Part shown: piece after piece, positions 33,701 to 43,432 of the stretch | How the letters are laid out: each line of letters starts with the position of its first letter | Position numbering within the stretch: position 1 is the stretch's first letter | DNA from: Morinoia aosen | Lineage: Eukaryota > Arthropoda > Malacostraca > Amphipoda > Talitridae | Direction of reading: 5' to 3' | NCBI GenBank assembly: GCA_030386875.1 | Contig: CM059560.1 | Coordinates: 26,964,183 to 27,028,182, forward strand | DNA: 64,000 bases | Program-made: the position numbers and the translations under genes | Notes under the pieces: model-generated | Database searches by the model: none | Seen by the model: the letters and a program-made list of their open reading frames with translations, nothing else | What the model was told of the DNA's origin: nothing

Positions 33701-36336
33701 ATGAGCGATGCTCATGCAGACACTTGCATGCGACTTACGGAGAGGTTATCGCGCTTTTAACACGGTTAGTCGATTACCTATAATAATTCTGCTTGAAATT
33801 CCTTCGAATGGCAAGTGAAAAGATGATGAAGGTGTTATTTCGATTGTTTATGATCTCATTTGTTGATTGAAACTCACTTGTTGTTTCAACTGTTCATTGA
33901 TTCAAGAGGATTGTTCTTGATTTAGACCTCATGACACAAATTTGAATATTCCACCATTTAAAAATTAAAATTTCTTTTACCTGCTCATTAAATCATTTCT
34001 ATTCAATAGAAGGAGGGGACGAAATTGCGCAGAAAATATGATCCATGCTATAATTTCACAAATACAGTCGCATATTCATTTTTTTGGCCTCACACGAAAA
34101 TTTTAGGGAGACAAAACTGTTGTCCAGCGTATAAAGGATGATAGGAATATGAATCTTTAATTTCTTCAAACGCCATTCATTATTTCACTTTTTTACAATA
34201 AACATGAGGGTACAAGTAAATGATAATGATTACCAACAAATTACAAATTTCATGATTAACAGTGTCGAAGAAAACTAATATTAACGTAAAGAATAATGAA
34301 ACATTTCGCGAAAAAATTGAACGTTCCTTCGGCAGCGTTGGGTGCAGGCATTTGACTCATTTGAAACGAGTCCACGGGTTTATTGCGTGTGAAAACAAAA
34401 AAAATGAAACTCAATCTTTCGAAAAAAATGATAGATAGGATTATAAATGTACAACTTAACATCAAACTACTGAGACTTCAGTCTGGCTTGATCATTTTTA
34501 AATATGAAGCGCACAGTAAGTTAGTTTGGATGAGAAATAGCTCAAAGAAAACACTAGAAAGAGAAGGACTAGCTAGACTTCAACCCAAGGTTTTCTGTGA
34601 AAACGTACTAATTTCCTCTGGGTTAAAAATTATTTACATATATTTTATCAACGTGTCATAAGAAGCAACAAAAAAATAAAATTACACAAAACCGAACAAC
34701 AAACTAATCTTTCATCAGGCTTGAGTGATCACGTACGTAAACTACCTAAAAGCAATCTCACAAATGCGATGAATACATAATTTTCAAACTCGATGAACTA
34801 AAAATGACTTACCTACGTGGGGAATGAGCACTTCAGAACGTGATAAAAAACCCTGAAGTACGAACGTCACGAAATAATGATAACCTACAAACGCGATGAA
34901 TTACATGTACGAGTATGACGACTTATTTATGATTCCGTACACGCATGTTGAGATGCCTTGAACGTGACGATGCAGAGGCGCGGTGTGTCGTCGTAGTAGG
35001 GACGTGAAGTGAGGCGTAAGATAGCCGCGGAGTTGGGGCCGCGGTTCAGCCAGATGGTGTTGTTGCACACCTTGTCGTCCTCCACGTTGTCTGGGGGCGA
35101 ACGATGTTCGAGATCAGTGTCAATGACTTACGTTCATTTGTTCGAGATCAGTGTCAATGACTTGGGTTCAATTGCGAGATTTTTATTAACCACGATCGAA
35201 TTCCCCACGGGAAATAGATGAATAGTTATAAGAGAAGGTGTGTTAAAATCGATGATAAAATCGAACAAATGCAAAAATACTTCACAGAATGTGTTGAAAT
35301 TCACCTAAATTCGTGAAACTCGAATTCAAAACTGCATTAATGCTTAGTTTTAATTTGAAGTTATATTTTCTGCGCCACAGTACTGTCTAGAAAATATAAG
35401 AAAAAACATAATACTTTGATTACTGGCTTTTGGAAAAATTACTGCAAGAATTCATTAAAGACCAACCAAGCGAAACATTTTCGTTTAAACTTTAAATCAA
35501 CCACTCATAAAGCATAAAGCACAAATCAGGGAACCACAAGTCTTTAGTTTTGTTTAACTTCGAGGAAGAAAATATTTAATTAAAAGGTTTGTAGAAAACG
35601 TGTCTTTACGTACCCTTTAATTTCAGCAAAATTAAAGTATAATGTTAAAATCTTGAATACGCGTCGCCCAACACTTCACGGCGCATCAGACGTGCGTTGG
35701 TAAATAAGGACACTTACGAACCGCAGAGACTGTGGATGACGGTTATCTTTGTAAATATTTACTCGGTAAAATAAAGTGAGTTCTCATTAATACTAGATTT
35801 TCCTCTGGCATTGCAGTTGCCTCCAGCAGGCCCGGAGATGCTCTAGCGACGGAGTAACTCAGAATCAGCAACACAGAAAAAGGCACACTGATCGATGCCG
35901 TTGTAGATAATAAAACACAGCTATTTAAACATTTTTTGCCCTTTTCCTCTTATCTTGATCTGATTATTATTGTTTGTTTTTGAATATGCTGAATAATCCC
36001 GGATCTCTGGATTAAAAACCATTAGCGTCGTATTCTTAACTCTCAAAAGATAAATGGAGCACGCTAAAACCACTTCATATTAATTTGGAAGATGGAAGGC
36101 ATAGCGTGAATTTTTTATCTAGCAAACAACTGCAGATGATAAGAGAAGAATACAAAAAAAATTACATCAAGAACATACGAACACAAATAAGACAAATACA
36201 CCGACATGCAGCTTGCATACCCTCACATACTTTTCCTATCCTAAATTTACTTACAGATTTGATATCCAATACTGTAACGCGATGATGCGGCTACGAAGAC
36301 TGTTGTCCACGCCACGAGGAACCAATTACTTTTCAT
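23953..36336 (-). CDS. Type I membrane protein: signal peptide, CUB-like, LDLa, TM, PPxY tail (8 exons)
   Basis: Coding exons on the minus strand: 36255-36336, 34941-35090, 32924-33021, 31838-31957, 31278-31416, 28460-28627, 25807-26045, 23953-24723. All have GT-AG borders and compatible phases (1,1,0,0,1,1,0), totalling 1,767 nt or 588 residues. Residues 1-~22 form a signal peptide. Residues ~30-196 form a CUB-like region (LCIVTFKA, SVCIDYIS, KGFTFVVTAYSF). An LDLa module has six cysteines at 202, 209, 221, 228, 234 and 249 and the CDGHVNC...DERNC signature. The transmembrane helix is at ~259-281. The 306-residue tail is Ser-rich with PPSY (359-362) and PPEY (516-519). N-glycosylation sequons lie at 37 and 254. 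PPxY motifs bind WW domains of Nedd4-type ligases. LDLRAD3, LDLRAD4 and PMEPA1 pair LDLa-TM with PPxY, while Neto pairs CUB with LDLa. I cannot name an ortholog; ligand and function are unknown. The 34941 donor is the least certain border. Confidence 0.86.
24724..25545 (-). other. Intron 7, non-repetitive part
   Basis: AT-rich intron sequence. Several short frames here are not supported as genes. The part nearer exon 7 is the donor-bearing tandem array described separately. Confidence 0.6.
25546..25820 (-). repeat. Tandem array carrying the exon 7 splice donor (33-36-bp units)
   Basis: Units of about 34 bp repeat the last ~15 bases of exon 7 plus ~20 bases of intron. On the minus strand the sequence CACATGGCCATACAG|GTGAGG recurs with donor borders at 25807, 25774, 25740 and 25706. 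Their sequences are ACAG|GTGAGG, ACAA|GTGAGT, ACTG|GTGAGT and ACAG|GTGAGA. More eroded copies extend to about 25546. Similarity falls with distance from the exon. Confidence 0.9.
25807..26045 (-). CDS. CUB/LDLa gene, exon 7: transmembrane helix and juxtamembrane tail
   Basis: Encodes a short Ser/Thr linker, the helix from ALMVASGPWVGAG through LLLVLVLTSVIY, the stop-transfer KNRTR, and a Tyr-containing stretch (FNSYAESYEV). The acceptor ctgcag and the donor ATACAG|GTGAGG are both tandemly duplicated nearby. Confidence 0.88.
26023..26138 (-). repeat. 62-bp tandem duplication of the exon 7 acceptor
   Basis: The block at 26023-26076 (start of exon 7, acceptor ctgcag and upstream intron) recurs at 26085-26138, 62 bp away, nearly unchanged (one g/t change in the core). 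The second copy therefore contains another intact-looking 3' splice site. Using it would add 62 nt and shift the frame. Confidence 0.92.
26139..27455 (-). other. Intron 6, non-repetitive part
   Basis: AT-rich intron sequence with no supported exon on either strand. Confidence 0.6.
27456..28472 (-). repeat. 67-bp tandem array carrying the exon 6 splice donor
   Basis: On the plus strand the motif gccataccgtggt recurs at 27909, 27976, 28043, 28114, 28185, 28252, 28319, 28386 and 28453, with an earlier copy at 27842. The spacing is 67 bp, with two units of 71 bp. The last copy overlaps the 3' end of exon 6, so each unit contains a near-copy of the last ~12 exonic bases and the donor (GGACCACG|GTATGGC on the minus strand). 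Between 27456 and 27842 the array decays into older, roughly 80-bp units around ataccgtgttccatg-like cores. Confidence 0.95.
28460..28627 (-). CDS. CUB/LDLa gene, exon 6: LDL-receptor class A module
   Basis: The whole six-cysteine LDLa module sits on this exon. The calcium-cage acidic positions are partly altered: CDGHVNC instead of the usual CDG-x-x-DC, with SMDERNC at the end, so calcium binding may be weakened. The donor is CCACG|GTATGGC. Both edges carry tandem repeats, a 67-bp array at the donor and a 19-bp array at the acceptor. Confidence 0.92.
28636..30175 (-). repeat. 19-bp minisatellite, about 80 units, abutting the exon 6 acceptor
   Basis: The plus-strand unit aaatggtggtgtgatgggg varies mainly at two positions, giving types ending gatgggg, gctaagg, and a tagcgtgatgggg form. 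Types are zoned: gatgggg dominates near the exon, gctaagg around 29.6-29.8 kb, and gcgtgataagg at the far end. The array begins about a dozen bases beyond the exon 6 acceptor, whose pyrimidine-rich tract (cattccctcaccacaccag) looks built from the same unit. Confidence 0.95.
30176..31277 (-). other. Intron 5, non-repetitive part
   Basis: AT-rich intron sequence between the minisatellite and exon 5. No exon or repeat is seen. Confidence 0.6.
31278..31416 (-). CDS. CUB/LDLa gene, exon 5: C-terminal strands of CUB-like region
   Basis: Encodes VRELTVRVEIG (the usual L-x-V/I strand) and ends in KGFTFVVTAYSFS, matching the closing GF-x-x-x-Y pattern of CUB domains. The donor T|GTAAGTC is strong, phase 1. 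Confidence 0.86.
31838..31957 (-). CDS. CUB/LDLa gene, exon 4
   Basis: A 40-codon phase 0-0 exon from ITIPVMSEQ to VGYSKAL, with a QCG motif like the QxCG of CUB domains. The acceptor is atcgttgcag and the donor CTG|GTAGGC. Confidence 0.83.
32924..33021 (-). CDS. CUB/LDLa gene, exon 3: CUB-like core
   Basis: Encodes SGLFGVLESIDLRRYED and AQSVCIDYIS, resembling the C-x-D-Y/F strand of CUB domains. The acceptor is ttgctcacag and the donor TCA|GTGAGT is strong. Confidence 0.85.
34941..35090 (-). CDS. CUB/LDLa gene, exon 2: first half of CUB-like region
   Basis: Encodes VCNNTIWLNRG, LRLTSRPYYDDTPR and LCIVTFKA, with two cysteines and one N-glycosylation sequon. The acceptor is gttcgcccccag. The donor chosen (GCGT|GTACGG) is the only nearby GT that gives the phase needed by exon 3. 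A GC donor directly after TTCAAG is another possibility but breaks the frame. Confidence 0.8.
35106..35173 (-). repeat. 34-bp tandem duplication beside the exon 2 acceptor
   Basis: The block gttcgagatcagtgtcaatg occurs at 35106 and 35140, a 34-bp period, with a partial third copy of the unit tail. It starts 16 bp outside the exon 2 acceptor on the intron side. Confidence 0.85.
35174..36254 (-). other. Intron 1 of the CUB/LDLa gene, remainder
   Basis: AT-rich intron sequence. No additional exon is needed because exons 1 and 2 join in phase. Confidence 0.55.
36255..36336 (-). CDS. CUB/LDLa gene, exon 1: start codon and signal peptide
   Basis: The ATG at 36336 opens MKSNWFLVAWTTVFVAASS, a classic hydrophobic leader. 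The exon ends at a strong donor (T|GTAAGTAAA), phase 1. Joining to the next exon gives TAC and an uninterrupted frame. Confidence 0.85.
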
Positions 36337-36452
36337 GATTTACTTTGATTTACGTATCCACTACAAGAATAAATCACTACGAAAATAACTGGTAATCTTT
36401 CGTTGCGCGTGCATTTGTATTCCTTCGCAGTTCGATTCCTGCTATTCCCTTC
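36337..36452 (-). other. Probable 5' UTR exon part of the CUB/LDLa gene
   Basis: On the minus strand a pyrimidine-rich tract and acceptor (ttattcatccattcctacag) end just before 36452. The sequence from there to the ATG is 116 nt. This suggests a spliced 5' UTR. A possible upstream leader exon lies near 36796-36850, ending GCAGGAACTGAGG|GTAAAT. Both are inference. Confidence 0.35.
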
Positions 36453-37633
36453 CTGTAGGAATGGATGAATAAAGAGACATTGTTAAAGTAGTGAAAGTTA
36501 TATGAAACAACCCCGTCGCGCGCAGGAAGACTTTTATTTAAATATTTTTAGAATGCGGCAAGCAGTGTCTTTTGCACGCTGTCTTGCTGCGAAAGCAAAA
36601 TATTTCTCCGCTCGTAAATGCTAAACGAGATTTCTCATCACCGAAAATATACACATTTTAATGTAAGTGCAAAATTTTAGTACCGCTTTCGTTGATTACA
36701 AGCACCACACAACACTTAACATGCCCGTAAGCATTGCTGTCACACCACACACGCTCAGGTTTCATTACTGACTCGAAGTCTCTGAACGGATTTACCCTCA
36801 GTTCCTGCTTGAACGTCGCTGTCTCGTTCTCTCGTACCTCCGCCACCTAACGTAGGACTACAAACAGCAAGCTTTTTCTTTTTTCCATTCAAACTTTGGC
36901 TTTCTTCGCACCAGCTAGAATGAAAATGTGTGAAGTTATCATGAAAATTAACTTAAAGTCATGGAAATGCATTACTCTAGAAAATATTACTAGAAATTCT
37001 ACCACGCTTCCCTCGCTGCGGAATCGATCGTTCCAGCGGACAGATGGACGGGCAGAACATGAACGTCGCAATTGGGGCCATTCCGCTATTGATCGTGTTT
37101 TCTCCTAATCAAATGCTCATAATTTTGCATAATTATCTTTAATATTTTAGAATGTTTATTCAAATCAGGCTACTTTTATTCTTAGAGAGTCGCATTTTCA
37201 AATGGCTAGCCGGTAATTTTCATACGTATAATAAAAAAATTAATGTCGCGGAAAGTGAAAAATGTATTGTGTAACACTTCAATTATAATGAAAGATCTTT
37301 TCACATGTAATAAAGTTCAAATGTTCATGAATAAGTCTAGTAATATTTCATGTTTATCATTTTTGAATTTATGTACTCAGCTACTCATAAAACAATTTTC
37401 TTTCAAACTATTAGATGACACTGAATTTGATGGCAAACTACACAAAACTAGTTTCCCCATAAATTGAATCATAGGTATTTCATCAGAGCAGAGTGAATCA
37501 TATGATATTCAAAAGTAATTTTGTGATTAGCATCAATTTTTATTTAAAAATCTGGAATATTATATTATACTTTGATTTTTTGCCATCTTTTGATAGTTGA
37601 TAAACTAAACCGAAGTAATGAGTTCCTTTATGT
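36453..37633. other. Upstream region of the CUB/LDLa gene, nothing else supported
   Basis: Contains a moderately GC-rich patch (36.72-37.08 kb) that may include the minus-strand promoter. Open frames on both strands are under 75 codons with no recognisable domain. Confidence 0.35.
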
Positions 37634-37976
37634 ATATAAATATTCGGGAACTCTGTTATTGACTGCTAGTCAAAAAAGGTAAGTTCTTATACATTTCTTC
37701 ACGTACCGTCTGAGCTTTTTACACTCTCTTTTCCACCTAGGAAAGGGAAAAATCCTTCTTCTCTGGCAAAATCGTCGTTATTCAATTGAAAAGCATTTTA
37801 GATGAGCAACTGAATCAGATAGCAATCTTTCACCGGTCTGCAGTACACAATTTGTTCGTGTTCTGTCGCTCATACTCAAGTAGCTGATAATTAGTTTGGC
37901 AACCGCAGGTAACCCTTAGTTTTTTACTAATATAATTCCCTCAGCTTCTTTCGAAAAGTTTCTAAAAGCGTTACTA
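37634..37976 (+). repeat. 343-bp direct repeat, copy A
   Basis: Matches 38941-39284 over its full length with scattered substitutions; I estimate well over 90% identity by eye. It starts near atataaatattcgggaactc and ends near tttcgaaaagtttctaaa. No terminal inverted repeat, poly-A tail, target duplication or open frame is seen, so the class is unknown. Confidence 0.85.
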
Positions 37977-38940
37977 CTCACTCAAAGTTGCTTATTTCCT
38001 TAACGCAATGTAAGCAGTTTATGATTTTACTTATTCACCGTATGATTATTCATGAATCATTCTATGTATGTAACAGGGGCAACTCATAGAGACATTTTTA
38101 TTATGAAGCTAAAATTAGCAGAACATAAAGGATAGTAAGATCAGCAGATTCACGAGTGCTGTAGGCGTGCAACGCAAAAAAATAACCTGGGCTAAACAAG
38201 CAGTGAGCTCAACGACTAGGAAGACTCAAGCTCTACAGTCTCAACAATTTTGGCTCTTGACAATGAAGTTCTCTTGCGTTTCCCGTAAAATTATGTCACT
38301 GTAATTTGTGTGAGATGAACTCCACAGCCTGATCAGCGGTGTCATAAATAGATATGGTAACATTCACACACTATAACGGAATATTAATTTGAATGTTCGC
38401 TCAAAGTAGTGTCAGATTATTCAGAAATTTCCACTGTAGTACAAGTGTTGTTAGCATCTCACGTCGTGAAACGTCAGTGTAAAAAACGCGATGTGACCTG
38501 GTGTACATGTTCCTTCAATGTGTGATGCGTATTTTGTGTGCTAGATTTTTAACGTTTCATCAAGACGTAAAAATAAGTTTTACATCAGTGCAGTATTTTT
38601 TTCAATAAATCTTTCAATTAGACGGGCATAAGATATGAGAAAATTAAAGTTCACGTTCCTTCTCCTTATACCCATAAATTTCACTGATATTTTAACTCTA
38701 ATGCTACTAGTGTTGCTCACAACAATTACGACAGAATGATTAGGATACGTTCCGCAATAAACGGTCGAGCAGTCTCAAAAATTTATCGATAAACAAAGTT
38801 TTGTAATTGGCTCCGCGGAATGATCCGAAACGGCAATCAAGCTCTGAGTTTTCGGTAGGCTTTTCTTAAACTTGAAAGTCCTCGCTGCCGAGTTAGGTTC
38901 GTTCGATAGTACGTTGCTTTTGGTCTAGCGTGCTTATTTG
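37977..38940. other. Spacer between the two 343-bp repeats
   Basis: A 964-bp AT-rich spacer with no open frame of note, no tRNA-complementary site after copy A and no purine tract before copy B. I do not interpret the pair as terminal repeats of a retroelement. Confidence 0.4.
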
Positions 38941-39284
38941 ATATAACTATTCGGGAACTCTGTTATTGACTGCTAGTCAACATAGGTAAATTCTTATACA
39001 TATCTTCACGAATCGTCTGAGCTTTTTACACTCTCTTTTCCCCCCTAGGAAAGGGAAAAATCCTTCTTCTCTGGCCAAATCGTTGTCATGCAATTGAGAT
39101 TCATTTTAGATGAACAACTGAATCAGATAGCAATCTTTCACCACTCACTCTTACACAATTTGTTCGTGTTCTGTTGCTCATACTCAAGTAGCTGATAATT
39201 AGTTTGGCAACTGCAGATAACCCTTAGTTTTTTACTAATGTAATTCCCTCAGCTTCTTTCGAAAAGTTTCTAAATGCATTACTA
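38941..39284 (+). repeat. 343-bp direct repeat, copy B
   Basis: Second copy of the repeat at 37634, same orientation. Small differences include caacatagg in place of caaaaaagg. The flanks of the two copies are unrelated. Confidence 0.85.
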
Positions 39285-42200
39285 AATTTGAAATTACACT
39301 TTTCGTACATTTACAGTCGTCTTACATCGTCAGTCTCTAAGGTTCTGTCACTTAGTATTCACTATCTCTAACGATCACACCCCCCACGGTTACGTGACGC
39401 TGATTTCAGAAAAAAAATTAATTCGTACCACATCTCATCTTCGAGTCAAAATTTCGCGGTATTACACAGTTATACGAGGATATCAATACACTGTCCACAG
39501 AACTGAAAAGCTAGGAATTTTTGACAACCTCATAAGCAGCAACTATGTCTACTGCTCGACTGCAGCCACGGTATATAGAAGACTGCAGCTGCTTTCAAGC
39601 GTTTTCTCAGTTCATATCATACGATGAAAAACGAACGACAAGTTTCCCTTCTCAAAAATGAGAGATCATTTCACAAGGAGATGAGCACTCAATCATGAGG
39701 AAATCAACTCATTTTCCAGAACCTTTTGAAAAATAAGTCATGATGAACAGTCTGGTCCATACAATGCTACATTCGATCGCTAACTGTGATCTTCAAGCGT
39801 TAAAACGCAAAATTATCAATAAGTAACTAGATAGCATTGAAAAGCGGGGCAAGTTGGAAAATTTTGAATATTTCTGAGTACGTGACTATGGCACTTGAGT
39901 ACTATTTCTATGGTACGTTCATCTACTCTACACAGATCTATAATTTTAAAGTTTTCCATTTAATCGATTGACGGTGATTGAACGACTGGGCGTTTAAATC
40001 AATCGTCTGTTTTTAAACCTATTTTTGTTGTACCCCGATCTATTCTACGATTAAAATTTTAAATATGAAAAACATTGCACCATCCTGTAGTGCATAGTTT
40101 CGTTCGCATTAGAAGGTGGACACAGACCCAGCTAAGCATCGAGAAATTTGAAGCGAAAATTTGCAAGAAAATTTAGGTCAAAAGTCCTTCAAAGGACTAA
40201 AAAATGTATAAATACTGTTCAAAACAGGAAAATTCATGAAGAAAGTAAAAACTGGCCAATACTTTTTCATTAATCTAATGTTTGAACCAAGTGGGCCAAT
40301 TTGCATGGGTCATTGGGACGGGTTGCATTGTACGGTGCCAGGAATGCTGACGACGAAGAGCCGAATGTGGCCAGCTAAAGAATTTCATATTTTACAATCA
40401 TCGATGTTGATGATTTGCTAACTATTATTAGGAACTGAATACATTTTATTTTCAAAATATCTCTCATGATTCTACACGTATATAAAGTATTTCAAGGTTC
40501 AATAGAAATTTTGATGCGTGAAGCACCTCTAAAACTAGAAGAAGAAATCATAAACTTTTCTGGTGAGTAGTTCGTAGCCTTGCCCACTTGCCTCAATTCT
40601 CCCGCTAAGTACCCTGCATGTTTCTTCACGAAACTTTTACGAATGAAAAATTCGTACTGGGGCACGAATTCAAATTCTCCTCTATTGAGGTGTTGCTAGA
40701 TTATACGAATAGACTTAATTGAGAAAAATTTAGTTTGAAAATGAAACGTATAACAAAAGCCACTCAACATATTGTAATTTCACTGCTAATAAAAATGCAA
40801 TGATCGAGCACTATCATCACTGGCTTCCTGAGCGCAATGAAAGAAAGCGAGGGAAAATTCGCGTGCTACAAATTATTAAGCAAATGAGAATCTGGGGAAA
40901 TACGAGACAAAAAAAATCTCATTTTGGGAACCCGTAAATATTAGAATTTTTTCCCAACGCTTCTGTAACTGGGTTTGCAGCTATGGCTATTTTCTACATA
41001 TTTTCTAAAACAGTTTTCTACAAAAAAATAGGGCAAAAAAGTTTAAACTGCAATATTCAAGCAAGACTTCAAGTTTGTGTGAATGATTTTGCCCCCTGGA
41101 ATAAAATTTCGTTGGTCTATATATTGAACTTATTCTTATTTGTATCTTTATTCATTTTTAAATCATATTATGATAAAACGAAAAGTCATCTCCGTGCTCG
41201 GATTGTAGCGCATAGGTGAATTTCATTTAACGTGATAAAGGTTTCAAAAATGCCTTTGATGAAGATATTGAAGAAATTCAAAAGCGAATTACTTTTGATA
41301 CCCGTGACACATGTACAGTTACATTTAACTTCTTTTTTCTACCACGGAATTTTTTTAATTCAGCCTATTTACGGAAATTCTCCAATTCTGTCTTCATTAC
41401 TTGTGTTTTATACATGACCCTTCAAAAGCAATAATTTTTATCCATGGCTAATTCATAATTTATTACAAACATAGCTAACTTTTCATCTATTCGTAGTGAG
41501 CGCTGCTTGAGGGTAGTAATATCGAATTGAGTAGATCATAACCCGTAGAGTTTTACGCGGAGTAAGACTGGGAAGCAACATAGACTTAAATAAATCCTCC
41601 AATTTGTAAGAACAACAAAAAACGGTGTCGTTCGTAGAATATCAGCCCATTTAACTTTATTTTATAGAAGAAAGACTATTATTAAATTTAAAATGTATGA
41701 TCATGATCGGAGGTTTTATGATCACTTATAACGCCTCATTCACATAAGTTGATGATATATAACCCGAAGGGAGCTGCATTTTTGTTATCAACAGCAAATC
41801 CAAAACTCTCACACACACAAAAAAAGAGAATAAGCGAGAAGCTCATGACCATAGCCTGACCTGATGGACTGCGGCCGTAGTTCATCATAAGATTATTCCT
41901 TTATCTCTGAACGCGCACGATGAGAAAATTTTTGTTTAATGAGAAGCGCGGAACGATAACAATGCAAGTATAATCCCGACTAGGGTGATTTATTTCATCT
42001 TCGATAAACTAAAGCGATTGCAAAATTTGATCGCAGGAGGCTTTGAAAAAGATTTCAATTATACTCGGTACTGGTAAAGTCGTGTAAAGGAAATGTTCCA
42101 TTCTGGCAAAATTTTAGAAGCTCGATAATTGAAATAAATATCATATTACGTATTTAATTTTTTCTCTATAAGCCAATTATTAATTTAATTGTTTGCTTCA

Positions 42201-42750
42201 TTAAATTCAGAAAAAGTCGAGTGTCTCGTATTTCCTCTTTAGCGATATCTTGAAAAATGTTAAACTGATATTATATCTGTTTTGTTATCAAATACATGAG
42301 TTTACGATACATAATTTGTACGATAACTGAATTAATGTTACATTCCATTGCTGATTTTCAGGAATGTAACTTAGCTGAGAAAATAATAAACGATTTTCCG
42401 GAATGTATCACAATTTTCATTCTCTTTTCGCCTCCCTTGATCAACATTGAATTATTCGTGAACAGTACTGAAATTGCCGGGAACGAATAATATCTTCTTA
42501 GACTCTTACTGAACATTTAGAAAAAAAGGCATCTACCTACACATAGTTGACGCGCTTGGCATCGTTGGAAGAGCCCATCGATAGCGATCTTGAGTGTCCT
42601 GAAAGTTCGTTCCCCTAAGCAACGAGCAAGTGCAATCATCACGAAGATCGCAATGGTCGATACTTTGAGCGACTCTCCGTGATTGTGGGTCTGTGAAAAA
42701 CAAGCGACGATGGCCTGTGTGTGTGTGTGAGAGAGCCCAACATAATTGAC
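39285..42750. other. Gene-poor stretch upstream of Nrarp
   Basis: AT-rich with short frames on both strands, none supported. The last few hundred bases become richer in G+C and lead into the Nrarp upstream region. Confidence 0.4.
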
Positions 42751-42756
42751 TGGGAG

Positions 42757-42765
42757 TGTGGGAAA
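42757..42765 (+). promoter_or_regulatory. Consensus CSL / Su(H) binding site upstream of Nrarp
   Basis: TGTGGGAAA matches the high-affinity CSL consensus YGTGGGAAM exactly. It lies 676 bp before the Nrarp start codon. A weaker relative, GGTGGGAAC (8 of 9), lies at 42854-42862 in the same orientation. Nrarp genes elsewhere are direct Notch targets, so the site fits, but one 9-mer is modest evidence. Confidence 0.5.
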
Positions 42766-42829
42766 TGGAAATAATAGGAAAGCTATTGGGTGATGAGCAG
42801 ACCAGCCTGGGAAAGACGTTGTGAGAGGC

Positions 42830-43432
42830 GGGACATACGGATGGAGGAGTCATGGTGGGAACCAGGCACAGGGAGGCAAGGGGAGGGTGGCTCTGGGAAG
42901 TTGAGAGAATTAATGTGTGTAAGGCTTCACTGCTAGGGATGGAGGAGGGGCAGATGGGACCTCTGGGACAATGGTGGGCATGAAGGGAGAGGGAGGAGGA
43001 GAAGTTTGGTGTCGCGCTTGGTTGTGTGAGCTCTGCCAGGCAGCCTGCTTCATCGTTGGCTCAGGCTCGTTGCTGAATCGCAGTTAACAGCGAACGCTTG
43101 CAGTGGCAGGGCGCATTATTGCTCCGCACGTTCGATTGACTTGGCTGTGTATAACCGTCGTCGTACACTAAACGTTGACGATAGTGAAAGCATTTGTCTA
43201 CTCTCAAGTGGCAAAATTCACGTGATTCCCAAGTGCCTATCTACTGCTCTTCGAGCTGCGCGTTACTGTTTAGATAACGTGAAAACTTTTATGAGGCGCG
43301 TGTGAAACCAGTGACATCAACTCGTTGGTGCCAATCCGTACGTGACTCACCATCTGGTCTAATGAATGAACATTTTTGTGACTTCAATTCGAAGTGTACA
43401 TAAGCAGTTCTTCTCTCGTTAACTACACCACC
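42830..43432 (+). promoter_or_regulatory. Nrarp promoter and 5' UTR region
   Basis: A purine-rich, GC-richer block (42.83-43.02 kb) is followed by a TATA-like tataac (43150-43155) and then about 270 bp of leader to the ATG. The exact start site is not determinable. The purine-rich block on the sense strand is a compositional feature shared with the 45.6-kb promoter. Confidence 0.4.

Larger units (their letters stand above)
31417..34940 (-). other. Introns 2-4 of the CUB/LDLa gene
   Basis: Introns of 421, 966 and 1,919 bp lie between exons 5, 4, 3 and 2. They are AT-rich. Apart from exons 3 and 4 no coding exon, repeat array or RNA gene is supported, and these exon edges show no tandem duplication. 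Confidence 0.6.

Noticed and set aside
37979-37996. 18-base identity (ctcactcaaagttgctta) with the Nrarp coding region at 43801-43818
   Set aside because: Flanks do not match and a few such matches are expected by chance in AT-biased DNA of this length.
37634-39284. The 343-bp direct repeats as terminal repeats of one retroelement
   Set aside because: No TG/CA ends, no tRNA-complementary site, no purine tract, no flanking duplication, and the spacer is not coding.
43394-43432. Upstream in-frame extension of Nrarp from 43394
   Set aside because: It begins with GTG, not ATG. The ATG at 43433 has a strong Kozak context.
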